Shown: positions 24,874 through 36,070 of the stretch, in pieces
How the letters are laid out: the number at the start of each line of letters is the position of its first letter
How positions within the stretch are numbered: position 1 is the first letter of the stretch
Assembly: GCA_030674155.1 (NCBI GenBank)
Contig: CM060318.1
Span: forward strand, 80,831,358-80,895,357
Length of the DNA: 64,000 nt
From: Stramonita haemastoma
Taxonomy: Eukaryota; Mollusca; Gastropoda; Neogastropoda; Muricidae
Direction of reading: 5' to 3'
Position numbers and translations under genes: made by a program
The notes under the pieces: model-generated
Told to the model about the DNA's origin: nothing
Seen by the model: only the letters and a program-made list of their open reading frames with translations
Databases searched by the model: none

Positions 24874-25112
24874 TGTATGTGTGTGTGTGTGTGTGTTTGT
24901 GTATGTATGTTTGTGTATGTGTGTGTGTGTGTTTGTGTGTGTGTATGTGTGTGTGCGTTCGTGCGTGCATGACTGGGTGCACACACAAACACAAAAACAC
25001 ACGCAAGCGCGTGCGCTCGCGCGCATACGCATGCACACACGCACACATACACACACGCAAACACACACGCAAAGACACACACATGCGCACACACATACAG
25101 GCTGAAACACAC
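24795..25112. repeat. (GT)n ... (CA)n inverted microsatellite
   Basis: About 165 bases of GT repeats (with TTTGTGTATG variants) are followed across a short centre (about 24962-24980) by about 130 bases of CA repeats. The halves are imperfect reverse complements and could form a long hairpin. Confidence 0.95.
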
Positions 25113-25530
25113 ACATTATACCTTATAAATAGAACGGATGAAAAGTAATAAAATCAAAGGAATAAAATAGAGTCCCAATGATATCCAAGACGAAATCCCC
25201 GAGAACTTCCACCTAGACAGCAAAGAAAGAAAGAAATCAATCAATCAATTAATCAATCAGTCAATCAATCAGGCAAGCAAGCAAATAAGCTAGCTAGCAA
25301 GACAGAGGGACAGACAGGCAAACAGACAGACAAGTTAACAAAAACAAAGTAAAACAAAAAAACAAAGTAACAACTTAAGAAAACACACACAACAGAAATA
25401 GCTGCATAAAAACGCAGCAACACTCACTTTGTTTTTTTGATGATTTTGTTTCTTTTTCAGTCGGGTTACCTCAGCAGGATGTCACGTTCCTTTTCTCTTC
25501 ATTATTCTCATTCCACCCCCCCCCCCCCGT
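25113..25530. other. A-rich unassigned with (TCAA)n-like words
   Basis: AATCAATCAATC and AAGCAAGCAAGC words occur at 25235-25300, then A-rich sequence. No gene is supported. Confidence 0.35.
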
Positions 25531-25533
25531 CTA

Positions 25534-25562
25534 ACACACACACACACACACACACACACACC
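25534..25562. repeat. Short (CA)n
   Basis: This is a CA tract of about 28 bases after a run of C. Confidence 0.9.
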
Positions 25563-25955
25563 CGCACACACCATCATCATCACTATCACAACTCCCCAGC
25601 CCAACCGTCATCTCTCTCTCTGTCTCTCTCTCCATGTATCTGCCTTTGTTGAGCAGACAGAACAAAGGAAACAGAATACCGCCACATTCCCGTGTTATAT
25701 TTGGCTCCTATCATGAAACGTACATTGACTCTGATGCTTCTCGTAGGCGCACACAAGGTCGAGGTGCTATAGGATATGGAGTCATCCACCTCCTGTCTCG
25801 GTGAAGAAGGGGGCCTTTTTTCTCAACGAAGGCTGTATCCATTTTCTTCTATAACACTGTTTCATTGTTTCCCATCCGTTCTAGATGTTTGTTTTATACT
25901 TTTTTGTCGTATGGTTTTTCCAAAACATTGAATTGAATTGAAGTAAGTGCCACTT
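25563..25955. other. Unassigned
   Basis: This is ordinary-complexity sequence with no supported element. Confidence 0.3.
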
Positions 25956-25959
25956 TAAG

Positions 25960-26297
25960 CGACTGCAGATTTCTCTACTTGAAATTCGGACTCCTGGAAT
26001 GGCAACCCATTTTTTCTGTCTTTTCATGTATTTGTGTTCCTATCGGAGTGGCTTTTTTTCTACAGAATTTTGCTAGGGATTGCTATCTAGTTCTCATGGG
26101 TTCTTTTAAGCGCGCTAAATGCGTTCCGCACATGGGACCTCAATATATGGTCTCATTGCATCTGAAGGACTAGCACCCAGACCATGATCCGAAGTCTAGT
26201 AGATAGGGGAACAGTTTGGACTCAAACGGGGATTGAACGTGTACTGTTTTTCTTTCTAGGCAGGAGCCCTTTAGGCCACTGATCCAGGGACGCCATT
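25960..26297 (-). mobile_element. SINE-B, full-length diverged copy
   Basis: On the minus strand a tRNA-like head with A box TGGATCAGTGG (plus-strand 26277-26287) and B box GTTCAATCC (within 26228-26240) precedes the central module. Then come the AGCCACTCCGATAGGAACAC block and the TTTCAAGTAGAGAAATCTGC end. It has no long A/T tail. This is the only copy here with a recognisable SINE-B head. Confidence 0.75.
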
Positions 26298-26471
26298 TGT
26301 GTCTTAGTGTGGACCTTTGTGTTGTTTTGCTAGGTCATGGACAAGACTCGCATGATGATTCGTTTGAAGCTAGGAATTCCTATTTGTAATTAGTTCCACA
26401 TTTTCCTTTCTTTTGTTTCATTGTTTATAAACCAAGGTGACAATCTTTATTTACCTTTAGCATTTAGTTAC

Positions 26472-26770
26472 GTGGGGAAGGACTAGCTCAGTGGTCAGAT
26501 CGCTCCTTTCCCAAAGCTAAGCTGAAGCAGCGTGGATCGTGGTTACCAATAGGATGGGTGACCGTTTGCGCACCTTGGCTTCAGTACAGTTCACCCAGTT
26601 CACACGGCTGTCAATGGGTACCTGCCCTCTATAGGTTCATGGAAGGTAAAGCAGCGAGGGAGAGGAGATGGACACCACCATCAATATGCTGGCCCCTAGA
26701 GAAGCTGAGGTCTCTGATGCCTCCCTCCCCTACGACTACATAGGTTATGGGACACCTTTACCTTTTTACT
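26472..26770 (+). mobile_element. tRNA/5S chimeric SINE, full copy
   Basis: The A box TAGCTCAGTGG lies at 26484-26494. The 5S-like blocks are AAAGCTAAGCTGAAGCAGCG (from 26513) and GGTTACCAATAGGATGGGTG (26541-26560). The body and the TAGGTTATGGGACACCTTTA end are shared with 376-674. There is a small duplication inside the GCTAAGC block relative to the minus-strand copy. Confidence 0.8.
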
Positions 26771-27129
26771 TTAATTTAGTATGGTTGGTTAAGTTCTTCA
26801 ATTTACATTCAACCATCTATCCATCAATTTATTTATATTGTCATTGATTTGCTGATTCATTCATTCATGAATTTATTCTTGATTGATTTGTTCATTTATT
26901 TGTTGGTTAAGACATTAGTCTATTCAAAGAAAATCATACATAATATATTATGCACATTTACACTTGCGCAAAAACAAGCCAGAAGCTCATGATAGACTCA
27001 ACAGCGATGAAAAGCTCACTATTTACATCTGGCAGCTGGAAGACATCAATTTGTTCAAACTGTAAAGGTGGATATTTTTGGAAACACCTTTGACAACATT
27101 CATTTGTTGATTCATTTATTCATTCCTTC
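26771..27129. other. Unassigned, ATTT-rich
   Basis: TTCATTTATTTG-type words are common. No gene is supported. Confidence 0.3.
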
Positions 27130-27580
27130 ACTTTTTCTTGTTTGTTAATTTGTTTTTTTTCTTACTCTTATTTTCTCTCACCTTCTTTTTGTCTATTTCT
27201 GTCTGCATGTCTTGTTCATCTGTCGATCATTCTTTCTCCCTATGTTTTTTCGTTTCTTTTTTTCCTATACTCTTTTATCCGTTTCCCCTCTATCACCTAT
27301 TTGGCATTTTTTTTCAGCCATCATACTTTTTTCTTCCTTTTCTCCCATTTAATGCCTTTTCAATCTGTCTGTTATGTTCGTGGGGTTTGTTTTTCTCCCA
27401 CCTTGTCTATTCTGTGCTTTCCGTTCTTTTTTTGTCTGCTTTTTTTGAGGTGGTGGTAGTAGTGGTGGTTGTTTTCTTGCTTTTTATATTAGTTTTTTTT
27501 ATAGTTTCTAGCACAATTTTTTGTTTTTGCAATACTTTTGCTATGAGGGGTACAGCGAGGATCTTTCTTGATTTTCTTTA
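27130..27580 (+). repeat. T-rich strand-asymmetric block
   Basis: This T- and TTC-rich sequence resembles the blocks at 30440, 34691 and 37180. The frame of 147 codons across it is F/S/L low complexity. Confidence 0.45.
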
Positions 27581-27715
27581 AATCCCAGCTGAATATTCCT
27601 GTCTTGAACATTCAAACACGTCCAATATTCACTGCAACATACATTATCGATTTTCTTCTCTTTTTTAAAAGTTGTATTGCGTGTGGTGTTTTTGTGTTGT
27701 CAGTCTGTTCAGTAG

Positions 27716-27990
27716 CGGACATGATGACGAAAGCTTCACCAATGGTGAGTTTTGCGTATGTAGCCATTTTTTGTCTAGTCATCTGTTCCAACCTGCACTA
27801 AATGGCGTATTCTTCCGGAGGGAGGACACGTTTTTAACGTGTTCATAAGATATGATGCGCGCGTTTGCACACGGAACCTCATTTAAAGTCTCATCCGAAA
27901 AGTCTTTTGAGGTAGTTGGGTCAGTCAGTACTAATGTTAACTCTGTTTCTGCAGCGGCTCAATTTGAATTGCTTTTGAGCCGTATGGTCG
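27716..27990 (-). mobile_element. Decayed SINE-C and SINE-A fragments
   Basis: 27716-27780 matches the SINE-C 3' end on the minus strand (CATACGCAAAACTCACCATTG). 27770-27990 is a strongly diverged SINE-A body on the minus strand, with GTCTCATCCGAAAAGTCTTT, ACTAATGTTAACTC and a CGCGCGTTTGCACACGG block. Confidence 0.6.
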
Positions 27991-28080
27991 GGATTACTTC
28001 TTCCCCTAGTAAACCTTGGTTTTGACAGCATTCTTCTAACAGTCTATTTCATATTAGACTACAGGGAAGAGGGGGTGGGG

Positions 28081-28290
28081 GGGGGGGGAGCTTAGTGGTT
28101 GGGGCGTGATCTGACGGCCCGGGTTCGAGCCACCACTAAGGTGCCTGTTTGAGGGATTTGTTTTCATAGAGTTAACAGTAGTATAGTACCTACTCCGCTT
28201 CCCTGAAAAGCTGTCGAATGAGACTTTAGACTGTGTAAACCCATGTAGAACAACTTTCATTTTTTTGTAATACAAAACAAAGAGCATATT
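28081..28290 (+). mobile_element. SINE-A-like variant with tRNA head
   Basis: The A box-like AGCTTAGTGG lies at 28089-28098 and a near-consensus B box GGTTCGAGCC at 28122-28131. Then follow GAGTTAACAGTAGTA, ACTCCGCTTCCCTGAAAAG and GAATGAGACTTTAGACTG, a diverged central module. The 3' half differs from SINE-A. Confidence 0.65.
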
Positions 28291-28381
28291 CGTCGTATGA
28301 GAAAGAAGCTTTTTAAAGACCCCCCCCCCCCTCATGGGATAGATCGTTGATGCAAAATTTCTATTTACCGTGATAGGGTAA

Positions 28382-28387
<6 letters not shown>

Positions 28388-28412
<25 letters not shown>

Positions 28413-28448
28413 TATCTATCTATCTATCTACTATCTATCTATTATCTA

Positions 28449-28502
<54 letters not shown>
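28388..28502. repeat. (TA)n-(TCTA)n-(TA)n microsatellite
   Basis: A TCTA block (28412-28450) is flanked by two TA tracts, each self-complementary. Confidence 0.95.
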
Positions 28503-28505
<3 letters not shown>

Positions 28506-29265
28506 TATAGAAAATTCTGTTTGTTGTACAAGAAGGAACCATTAATAGAAATCTTCTATCTCCCAGTGTGAAGGCATAATTAAAATTCAAAAGAAATTCA
28601 GTTCACAAAATAGGGTAGAAGTTTAGTAGGAAAAACAGGTTTACTGGTATAAAGTAGAATACTTATAATGATGTGGCGTATTTACAGAAAATGATCTGTT
28701 AATCATAAGAAGGTGGCACATTAATAGAAAAATGTAGTTTACCCTAAAAAGTCCCATTACAAAACTAGCAATAGGCTGATGTAATGGTAGAAGTTGCCTT
28801 TGCCCTCCACCTCAAGGGGAAGGCTGGGGGTGTGGGTATGGGGATGGGAGGAAGAGCCCAAACGAAAAATGATGTATGAGAACTTTGACTGTAGAGTGGA
28901 GATGATGTGTCTGTATAGAGGACAGAGGAGGGCAGAGCAGGCGCGAGCTGGTCAACCCTATGTTGGGCAGACATGCGTGAAATTGCCTGTTGGTGCGCTG
29001 ACGTTTCGGGATTGCGCAATGCTGGCCTGTTTACTGCAGGGATCGGTAGAGCGCTAGGGAAGGAAGGTCCGGATCAGAATTTGATATGGAAATGAAGCAG
29101 GACGCAACAGACAGTATCCTTTATGGAAACTTGTGTCTGTCACTTTGGCTTGCGTAAACAGACAGGACAACTGGACAGAGAATGAAACAAAATTAATTTA
29201 ATGAATAAATAAATGAATTTGGCAAATAAACATAGTCAATAAATAGATGAATAAATTAATAGATA
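28503..29265. other. Unassigned
   Basis: This is ordinary-complexity sequence. Short frames at 28765-29057 on both strands show no domain. I see no supported gene. Confidence 0.3.
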
Positions 29266-29267
29266 AA

Positions 29268-29300
29268 ACAGCAGCAGCAGCAGCAACAGCAGCACCTGCA
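29268..29300. repeat. Short (CAG)n-like tract
   Basis: About ten CAG/CAA triplets lie in a non-coding context. Confidence 0.85.
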
Positions 29301-29589
29301 CACTTCAGCATCTGCAGCAGCAAATATCTCTCCACACCTCTACCACCCTTCTTCTCCTCAACCACCCCTCCCCCTAGCCACAGGCATAAACCTACACCCA
29401 TCCCTCAACCACCCCACTCTTTCTTCCCCACTATCTAAAAAAAACAACCACAAAACCCCACGTTTCTGAATTCTCCACCTTACCACCACCACCCTCCTTC
29501 CCCCCTATCACCACTATCCCCTATTGCTCCAGAACCACCTTCCTCCCCGCCCTCCCTTGCCCTCCCCTCCCCTCTGTTCACTTTTTGCT
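29301..29589. other. Pyrimidine-rich unassigned
   Basis: C/T-rich sequence with CCACC words. No gene is supported. Confidence 0.3.
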
Positions 29590-29715
29590 GGAGAGGAGCA
29601 GTAAGAACAATCAAGGACTGTCACGTTTTGTCCTTCAGGACGTGCAGAAGAGGACGCGGTGGCGATTCCAGAAGTGAGCATTCAGGATTCTGCTGCTGCC
29701 GTGAGGTCCGTCCAC
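29590..29715 (-). repeat. Dispersed repeat D, minus-strand copy
   Basis: On the minus strand it reads GCAGCAGAATCCTGAATGCT, then CACTTCTGGAATCGCC, CTTCTGCACGTCCTGAAGG and AAAACGTGACAGTCC, the same series as at 17953 and 18580. Confidence 0.7.
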
Positions 29716-29871
29716 CAAGGCTGTCTGTAGTCTGCTGGCTGGTTTTGCTGGTATGGGTTTTATTTTTTTGTATGTGGGGAAAGGAATGCTGATTTATTGA
29801 TCTTAAGAGGTTTTTTTTTTTTTTGTCTTTGGGTGTGTTTCTTTTTACTGTATGTTTCCTTTTGTTTTTAC

Positions 29872-29966
<95 letters not shown>

Positions 29967-29990
29967 TGTGTGTGTGTGTGAGACAGAGAG
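29872..29990. repeat. (GT)n microsatellite
   Basis: This is a nearly pure GT tract of about 110 bases. Confidence 0.95.
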
Positions 29991-29995
29991 AGAGA

Positions 29996-30075
29996 TTTTA
30001 TTTATTTATTTTTATTTGTTCTTTTATAGTGGAATAAGCACTCATGCGCTTGCTACATTCAGTCTCCGTGTGTAT
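29996..30075 (-). mobile_element. SINE-A 3' end fragment
   Basis: Plus strand: TTTTATTTATTTATTTTTAT, then TGGAATAAGCACTCATG and CAGTCTCCGTGTGTATG. Only the last ~80 bases of SINE-A remain, next to GT repeats on both sides. Confidence 0.7.
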
Positions 30076-30439
30076 GTGTGTGTGTTAGTGCGTGTGTGTA
30101 TGTTAGTGCGCGCACGCAAGTGTGTGTGTGTTATTGCGTGCGTGTGTGCGTGCGCGTGTGTGTGTGTATTAGTGCGGAAACCCACCCAAAAAAATTTGTT
30201 GTTAGTTGTTTACTAAAGGGCAAACCAGGGTCTTGGCAAATATTGTTGCCACGAAAGCTTACTGTTGGTCAAAGATCCGCTGGGTAAGGATTTCTCGATA
30301 TGTTGCCTATGTATATGAAATCCCCCACACATCTAGGATAGTTCCTTCAGGAAAAGATCAAAGTAGAGAAAAAAAATAATCGGAAGTAATTTATCTACTT
30401 TTGTGTTTTTCCCAGGCTTATGTCTTAGTGTTAGTCTCC
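30076..30439. other. Unassigned
   Basis: GT-rich remnants (to 30170) are followed by ordinary sequence. Nothing is supported. Confidence 0.3.
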
Positions 30440-31110
30440 CATCATCTTTTCTTTCTACTGGAATTTTTTCTCGTCTCTTTTGTCTTTTCTCTTTTCTGTT
30501 CGTTTCTTTTGTGCTTCTTGTTTTTTTTTCTCCACCTTTCGTGCTGCGTTTGAATAGCGTTAATTTTTTGTTATTCTTTTAAGTGTTTCTTTTCAGTATT
30601 ATGTAATGTTTATTTTATTTGCTCGTTTGCTCTTTTCTTTCTTTTGTGTCTTTCATCATTTTTCTTCCTCTGTTTTGTCTATTTTGTTCCAGTCCTTTCA
30701 TGTTTTCAGTTTTCTTTGGTGTAGTGTGGTGTACATGGAATTTTCTGCGAACAGCAATGAAAATTTTGAAAAAAAATAATATGCTGCCTAACCACGAAAC
30801 CAAACTGCTGGTATGCTCACCTCTCTTATATTTTCTCCTTTCTTGCTTAATGTTCACTGGTATTGAACTGCTGTAGAAATTGATTTTAAAAACATCAAAA
30901 TCGTTTTTATTCTTTCTCTTTTTCTCGGTGCTTTTTACTTTGTTTTGTTTCGTTTCTAAAGGTAATAACAGCTCTGTGTTTGTGCTCTTTTTGAAAGTTC
31001 TAATTGCGTCTAAATGTTTCCATTTATTTGTTCATTTGTTTATTGCTTTTGAGGTGGGTTTTTTGCAGATCTTAGGAAACTTCATTTCAAAGAAATATTT
31101 CTTCCTTTTT
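30440..31110 (+). repeat. T-rich strand-asymmetric block
   Basis: TTTCTTTTG- and TTTTCT-rich sequence of about 670 bases, similar in composition and wording to 34691-35420 and 37180-38690. Confidence 0.45.
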
Positions 31111-31159
31111 CCATAGCTGTGACTGTGTGTGCGCGTTTGGTTAAAAACCTGCCCGCCCC

Positions 31160-31333
31160 CTCCCCTCTCTATCTCTATGTCTCTGTCTCTCTCTTTCTCT
31201 CTCTGTATGTGTATGTGTATGTGTGTGTTGTGTGTGTGTGTGCGTGCGTGTGTGTGTGTGTGTGTGTGCACGCGCTCGTACGCGTGCGCGCGAGCCCGTG
31301 TGTGTGTGTGTGTGTGTGTTTTACGCGCGAGCC

Positions 31334-31386
<53 letters not shown>

Positions 31387-31528
31387 CGTAGTTGTGTTGT
31401 GTGTGAGTGCGTGCGTGCGTGTTGGTTGTTAATGTGTGTGTGTGTGCGTGCATGTGCGTGAGTGCATGTGTGTGTATTGGAGTGAATGTGTGTGTGTGTG
31501 TACGTGTACGCGTGTGTGTATGCTATGT

Positions 31529-31570
<42 letters not shown>

Positions 31571-31675
31571 TGATGTGTGTGTGTGTGTGTGCTGCGCGCG
31601 CGTGTGTGAGTGAGTGAGTGAGTGTGTGTGTATGTGTGAGCTGCGTGCGAGCTTATGTGTGTGTGTGTGTGTTTT
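31160..31675. repeat. Complex (CT)n and (GT)n/(CGTG)n region
   Basis: A short CT tract (31160-31205) leads into about 470 bases of GT repeats with GCGTGCG, CGCGCGAGCCCGTG (present twice, near 31288 and 31325) and GAGTGAGT variants. Confidence 0.9.
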
Positions 31676-32064
31676 TGGTTTTCGACCATTCCTTAATTGC
31701 TGTGTATAAATTCATTTCTGTGTCTGCCTTCTCTATTGAATAAAAAGTAAACGGCACAGACAGATGGCCAAAAAAAATCAAGAGAATAGCTTGCAGCTGT
31801 TGCAGAAATAATGACTTAGTTTTTTTTCCAATCAACGATTTTTCTGTGTTTTTCAAATCATCAGTTTTTCCTTTCCTCGAGCATCCAGTTTTTCTAATCA
31901 TCGATTTTGTCCCCTTCTGAAGCATCTGCTGCAAACTGTGAAAAAAATTATGATGATGAGAATGAAATAGTAGTGATAATGATGATGGTGGTACTAAGTA
32001 TAACAAGAATAACAGCAGCAGCTACAACAGCGATGGCAGATTATGCAGAAGCAATAGCAACTTT
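31676..32064. other. Unassigned
   Basis: This is ordinary-complexity sequence becoming GAT- and ACAGCAG-rich near 31950-32030. No gene is supported. Confidence 0.3.
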
Positions 32065-32195
32065 ACACACACACCACCACCACCACCCACCACCACCACC
32101 ACCACCACCACCACCACCACCACCACCACCACCACCACCACCAACTTCAAATACTACAACTTACTTCCTCCCCTACCTCTTGCTCCCCGTCATCG

Positions 32196-32291
<96 letters not shown>

Positions 32292-32292
32292 C
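32065..32292. repeat. (CAC)n and (ATC)n trinucleotide arrays
   Basis: (CAC)n at about 32070-32142 and (ATC)n at about 32190-32290. The poly-P and poly-I frames are artefacts. Confidence 0.95.
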
Positions 32293-33254
32293 TAGTTGCT
32301 GTAACCATCCAACTACCTCACTCACTGTCTCTTCCCATCCTTCTTCTTTTGCGTATTAGCATTTCTGATTTTTATAATTATTTTTTGTACTTAGAGCCTT
32401 TTTGCATAACTTTCTTTTTGTTGGAGATAATTTCAGAGCAGAAGGCATGAGGCGAAACTACAGAGATTGGCTTTTTCCTGAGGAAATCAACAGCGGACTT
32501 CACCGGTATTTGGAACTATCTGGCATGGCAAACTAATCAGAGAAATAAATATTGAATATAACATTCATTCACAGACATACACCGTTATGGGTTAGGGGCT
32601 GGAAGGTTTGGGTCCGAATTTTAAAGAGTCATATGTTTGGGGTTTTTCGGACTCAGGCGGCTCTTACTCAAGTAAGTTTGCAATGGTGTAATCAGGAAGA
32701 CTAGGCCTAAACAGGCAAATTTCATTTACTTTATGGACGCGAGTTTTTCAAATAATAGCAATTTGCCTATTATACCCTACGTTTTGAGGAATTCAAAGAA
32801 ATGAAAAATACTGTAAAAAATGCAATAGTGGTGATATTGGTGTCGAGTTTCATTACATCTTTATTTGTCCAGTGTTTAATGAAGCTCGTAAAATGTTTAC
32901 CAAAATATTACGCTAAACATCCGAATACTTTGAAGGATGAACAACTCTTTTCTTCACCAAATAAGAAGACTGCTCAAAGTTGTTAAAATGATTGATATCA
33001 CCAGAAAAAAGAGTAAACTTTGTGAGTTTGATATGTGTAAACAGACATTTGTTTTGTTTTGTTGATAGTAATTGTTCAAATATTTGGCCACATGGTGCAT
33101 GCATGTTGTTCAGTTATTGTTTTGTTTATTGCTGCTATGTAAAATCCTCCATATCCCTAAAGTGATGACAAGGAAAAAAGATTTTAATTTGATTTCTCAG
33201 TGTTGCTCAAAGTACCTAATTAATTAACACTGCAAGTGTCTGAATCTCTCGGTA
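32293..33254. other. Unassigned
   Basis: This is AT-rich unique-looking sequence. A frame of 61 codons at 32801-32986 has no recognised domain. No element is identified. Confidence 0.3.
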
Positions 33255-33274
33255 CCGGTTGATATATCAACCGG
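33255..33274. repeat. Perfect 20-bp palindrome
   Basis: CCGGTTGATATATCAACCGG reads identically on both strands. The flanks (GGTA and CTTA) do not extend it. It could be a protein-binding site or chance. Confidence 0.9.
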
Positions 33275-33548
33275 CTTAAGCATGACTGGAGGTGTAGAGT
33301 ACACTCCCGTCAGGTAGTCTTGAAGGATATGCACGTCCATAGCAGCATGGAAACATCCTCACCTCCCCTTCCTCACCATTGATCATTATGCAAAAAATAA
33401 AATAGTATCGGATTGGTGGCCACGGTTGCTATAATTTCGTAGTGACCTCAGTTCCAATTTACCATACTCTTCTATGCCCAGTGGTGAGCTAGTGTCCAAA
33501 ACATCACAGTTATTGGCTGTAGTTGTAAATTGGAGGGACATTGAAGTG

Positions 33549-33569
33549 TTCCCCCCCCCCCCCCCCCCC
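33549..33569. repeat. Poly(C) run
   Basis: About 20 consecutive C bases. Such runs are often mis-sized in assemblies. Confidence 0.9.
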
Positions 33570-33606
33570 GTGGGGTGTCTCTCACTCAGTCTGGCTCTGA
33601 GACATA

Positions 33607-34354
33607 GCCATTATTGTCGTCAGCTGGGGGCAAAGTGGGTGATGTCTTGAGTGTGTTAGAACAGACACTACAGAACACCATCAAGCTGATGGCTCCACTG
33701 CCTATGTTATAAAGAACAGGCACTACAGAATACAATCAAAGTTAATGGCCCCACTACCTATGTTATATAGAACAGGCACTAAGACACAAAGTTATTGCCC
33801 CAATATTATGTCTTGATTTAGAACAGGACACTCAGAACACCATCAAGTGAATGGCCCCACTGCTATGTTATGAACAGGCACTACAGAACACTATCAAAGT
33901 TAATGGCCCCACTACCTATGTTATATAGAACAGGCACTACAGAAACAATCAAAGTTAATGGCCCAACTACTATGTTATATAGAACAGGCACTAGAACACT
34001 ATCAAAGTTAATGGCCCCACTACCTATGTCAGAATAGGCACTACAGAATACAATCAAAGTTCAATATGTTATGACCAACTACCTTATGGTTATATAGAAC
34101 AGGCACTACAGAACACTATCAAAGTTAATGGCCCCACTACCTATGTTATATAGAACAGGCACTACAGAACACATCAAAGTTAATGGCCCTCACCTATGTT
34201 CAAGAACAGGCACTACAGAACACTATCAAAGTTAATGGCCCCACTACCTATGTTATATATAACAGCACTACAGAACACCATCAGGGCGATGGCCCTACCT
34301 CGGACTAACATCGATAAGCTCCCTGTGGACTTTGACCCTGAGGATGCGATATGA
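33607..34354 (+). pseudogene. Coding-like segment interrupted by a 56-bp minisatellite
   Basis: After a possible acceptor (GACATAG), one frame reads PLLSSAGGKVGDVLSV, then LEQTLQNTIKLMAPLP, and reaches a stop inside the second tandem unit. The last unit resumes a similar frame (LQNTIRAMALPRTNIDK, then LPVDFDPEDAI) and ends at TGA, 34352-34354. The units between are not a multiple of three and carry many indels, so the product would be broken. The composition looks like a real protein, but I do not recognise the family. It may be a decayed exon, or a repeat that happens to keep a frame. Confidence 0.35.
33658..34310 (+). repeat. 56-bp minisatellite, about 12 units
   Basis: The unit begins AGAACAGGCACTACAGAACA, then CTATCAAAGTTAATGGCCCC and ACTACCTATGTTATAT. 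Starts include 33658 and 33713, with about ten more to 34261. Several units are near-identical full-length copies while others have scattered 1-5 base deletions. The first and last units are the most diverged, as expected for array edges. Confidence 0.95.
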
Positions 34355-34690
34355 CAAACCTGGACATGGTGGGGGGAAGGATCGAAATGAACAGCGCAGG
34401 AACACCAGACAAGAACGTTATACAAAAGGAGGCAGAAAACAACCAAATAAAAACCAAAACAAAACAAAAAAACTACAATAACAACAACAATAGCTACAAA
34501 AAATTTAACCAAACACCAAAAACAAAATAAAGCAAAAACATACAAAGGAACCAACAAAACAACCAAACCCAACCAAAACAAACCAAAGTAACGGACACAC
34601 AATGCTAATTTAAAGACACTTGTGATTTTTGTACGGGGATATGGAATTCAGGTTTTGGGTACACACGTTATGTCAGTATGTAATGAAACC
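34355..34690. other. A/C-rich unassigned
   Basis: AACCAAAACAAAAC-type low-complexity sequence (34430-34590) is followed by ordinary sequence. Confidence 0.4.
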
Positions 34691-35420
34691 CTACGTTCCA
34701 CTTTTATCAAAACAAACAGCCTTTTTAATCTTTTCTTTTTTTCAGGAGAAAACACTTTGACCTTAAACATTGCAGTTTGACCTGGCTTTCTGTGTTTTTT
34801 TGGTGAAAATATTTTCTGACAACGTATTTTTTCTGCAAAGCATTTTTTTCTTGGGCTTGTCTCTCACTTTTCTTTTTTTTTTCTTTTTTTCTTTGCTTCT
34901 TTTCTTTTCATACGTCACTTTCTTGTCTTTTGCTATTTTTTTCTCTTGTGTTTATTTTTCGATACATTTCTCTTACTTCTGTATCTAGTCTTTTTTGTGT
35001 GTGTGTTTTTTTAAAGAAGTTCTTTTCGACCCTTGTTTTTTGTGTTTTTATATTTTGTTCATTCCTCAACACTTTTTTCTCGAAGTTTATCTCTTTTTCT
35101 GTTTTATTCTGAATGTACCATTTTTGTGTTCTTGTTTTCTTTTCTTCTAACTCTCCTTTTTCTGTCATTTTTCCTGGTCTATTTTCTGCATTGCTCCCGT
35201 TTAGTGATATTTTTTTTGCGGGGGAGGGGGAGCAGGCAGGGGGTTTAGGTGCCGAGTTTTAATCTATCGTTTGCTTCTTTTTTGTTTGTCCTTGTCTTCT
35301 CCTTCCCTCATGTGTCATTTTAGAGTGTCTGTTTCAGTCTTTTTCTTGTACATTTTTAAATAGACTTTTTCATTTTCTTGCGAAAATAGCCAGTATGTGC
35401 ATAGAAACCATGGCATGGTC
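34691..35420 (+). repeat. T-rich strand-asymmetric block
   Basis: It shares words with the block at 37180-38690, for example CGAAGTTTATCTCTTTTTCT against GAAAGTTTACCTCTTTTTCT, and an end with AATAGC then AGTATGTGCATAGAA against AAGCATGAGCATAAA. This suggests diverged copies of one repeat. Confidence 0.5.
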
Positions 35421-35911
35421 AGCTTAGTAGTATGAGAGTGGTGATATTTCTAAAAAATATTCTATTTAATCTGTCCAGCAAATGTCAGACCCATGGCTCA
35501 GCTCCTAAAGCCAGAGACATCATCCATCTTTTGCAACATGGTTTTTCGCTTTCACCTCTAACCTACCTCACTCTAACCTAACTCATAGTCTAGTAACACC
35601 TTTTGGGCACCACCAAACAATTTGAACCAGCTTTTTCACCTCGAGAGTTCTCCGATGTCCGTAGCAAGTTGTTCCACTCAAGGCTAGTTCACTCTCTCTG
35701 ATGTCCCATCGTTTTCTTTGTCTGCTTTTCGTCTCTCCACCCCTCCTCCTTTGTACCATTCCCTGTAGGACAGTCTTGGTTCACGTGCACGAAAATGGTT
35801 TGGGAAGAATGTCAATAATGAGTAAAAAACAACAACAAAAAACCCGAAGATCTTGGCAAGGCCAACGAAGCTAGTATCTTTTATCGAAATTTAGGTTATG
35901 CATGATGCTCT
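35421..35911. other. Unassigned
   Basis: This is ordinary-complexity sequence with no supported gene or element. Confidence 0.3.
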
Positions 35912-36070
35912 CGTATGTATGTATGTATGTATGTATGTATGTATGTATGTATGTATGTATGTATGTATGTATGTATGTATGTATGTATGTATGATGTATG
36001 TATGTATGTATGAGTATGTATGTATGTATGATGATGTCAGTATGTATGTATGTATGTATGTATGTGTAGT
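35912..36070. repeat. (GTAT)n microsatellite
   Basis: About 30 GTAT units with a few GTAC/GATG breaks near the 3' end. Confidence 0.95.

Noticed and set aside
24675..25148. Overlapping open frames of 117-156 codons on both strands
   Set aside because: They read H/T and C/V runs encoded by GT and CA microsatellites.
26513..26564. Genuine 5S rRNA gene
   Set aside because: Only the internal control region is matched. The 5' and 3' parts of 5S are absent and the copy belongs to a SINE family.
32065..32142. Proline-rich protein from (CAC)n
   Set aside because: It is a trinucleotide repeat with no flanking coding sequence.
33658..34310. CRISPR-like array of regular repeats
   Set aside because: Units are contiguous with no unique spacers and the context is eukaryotic.
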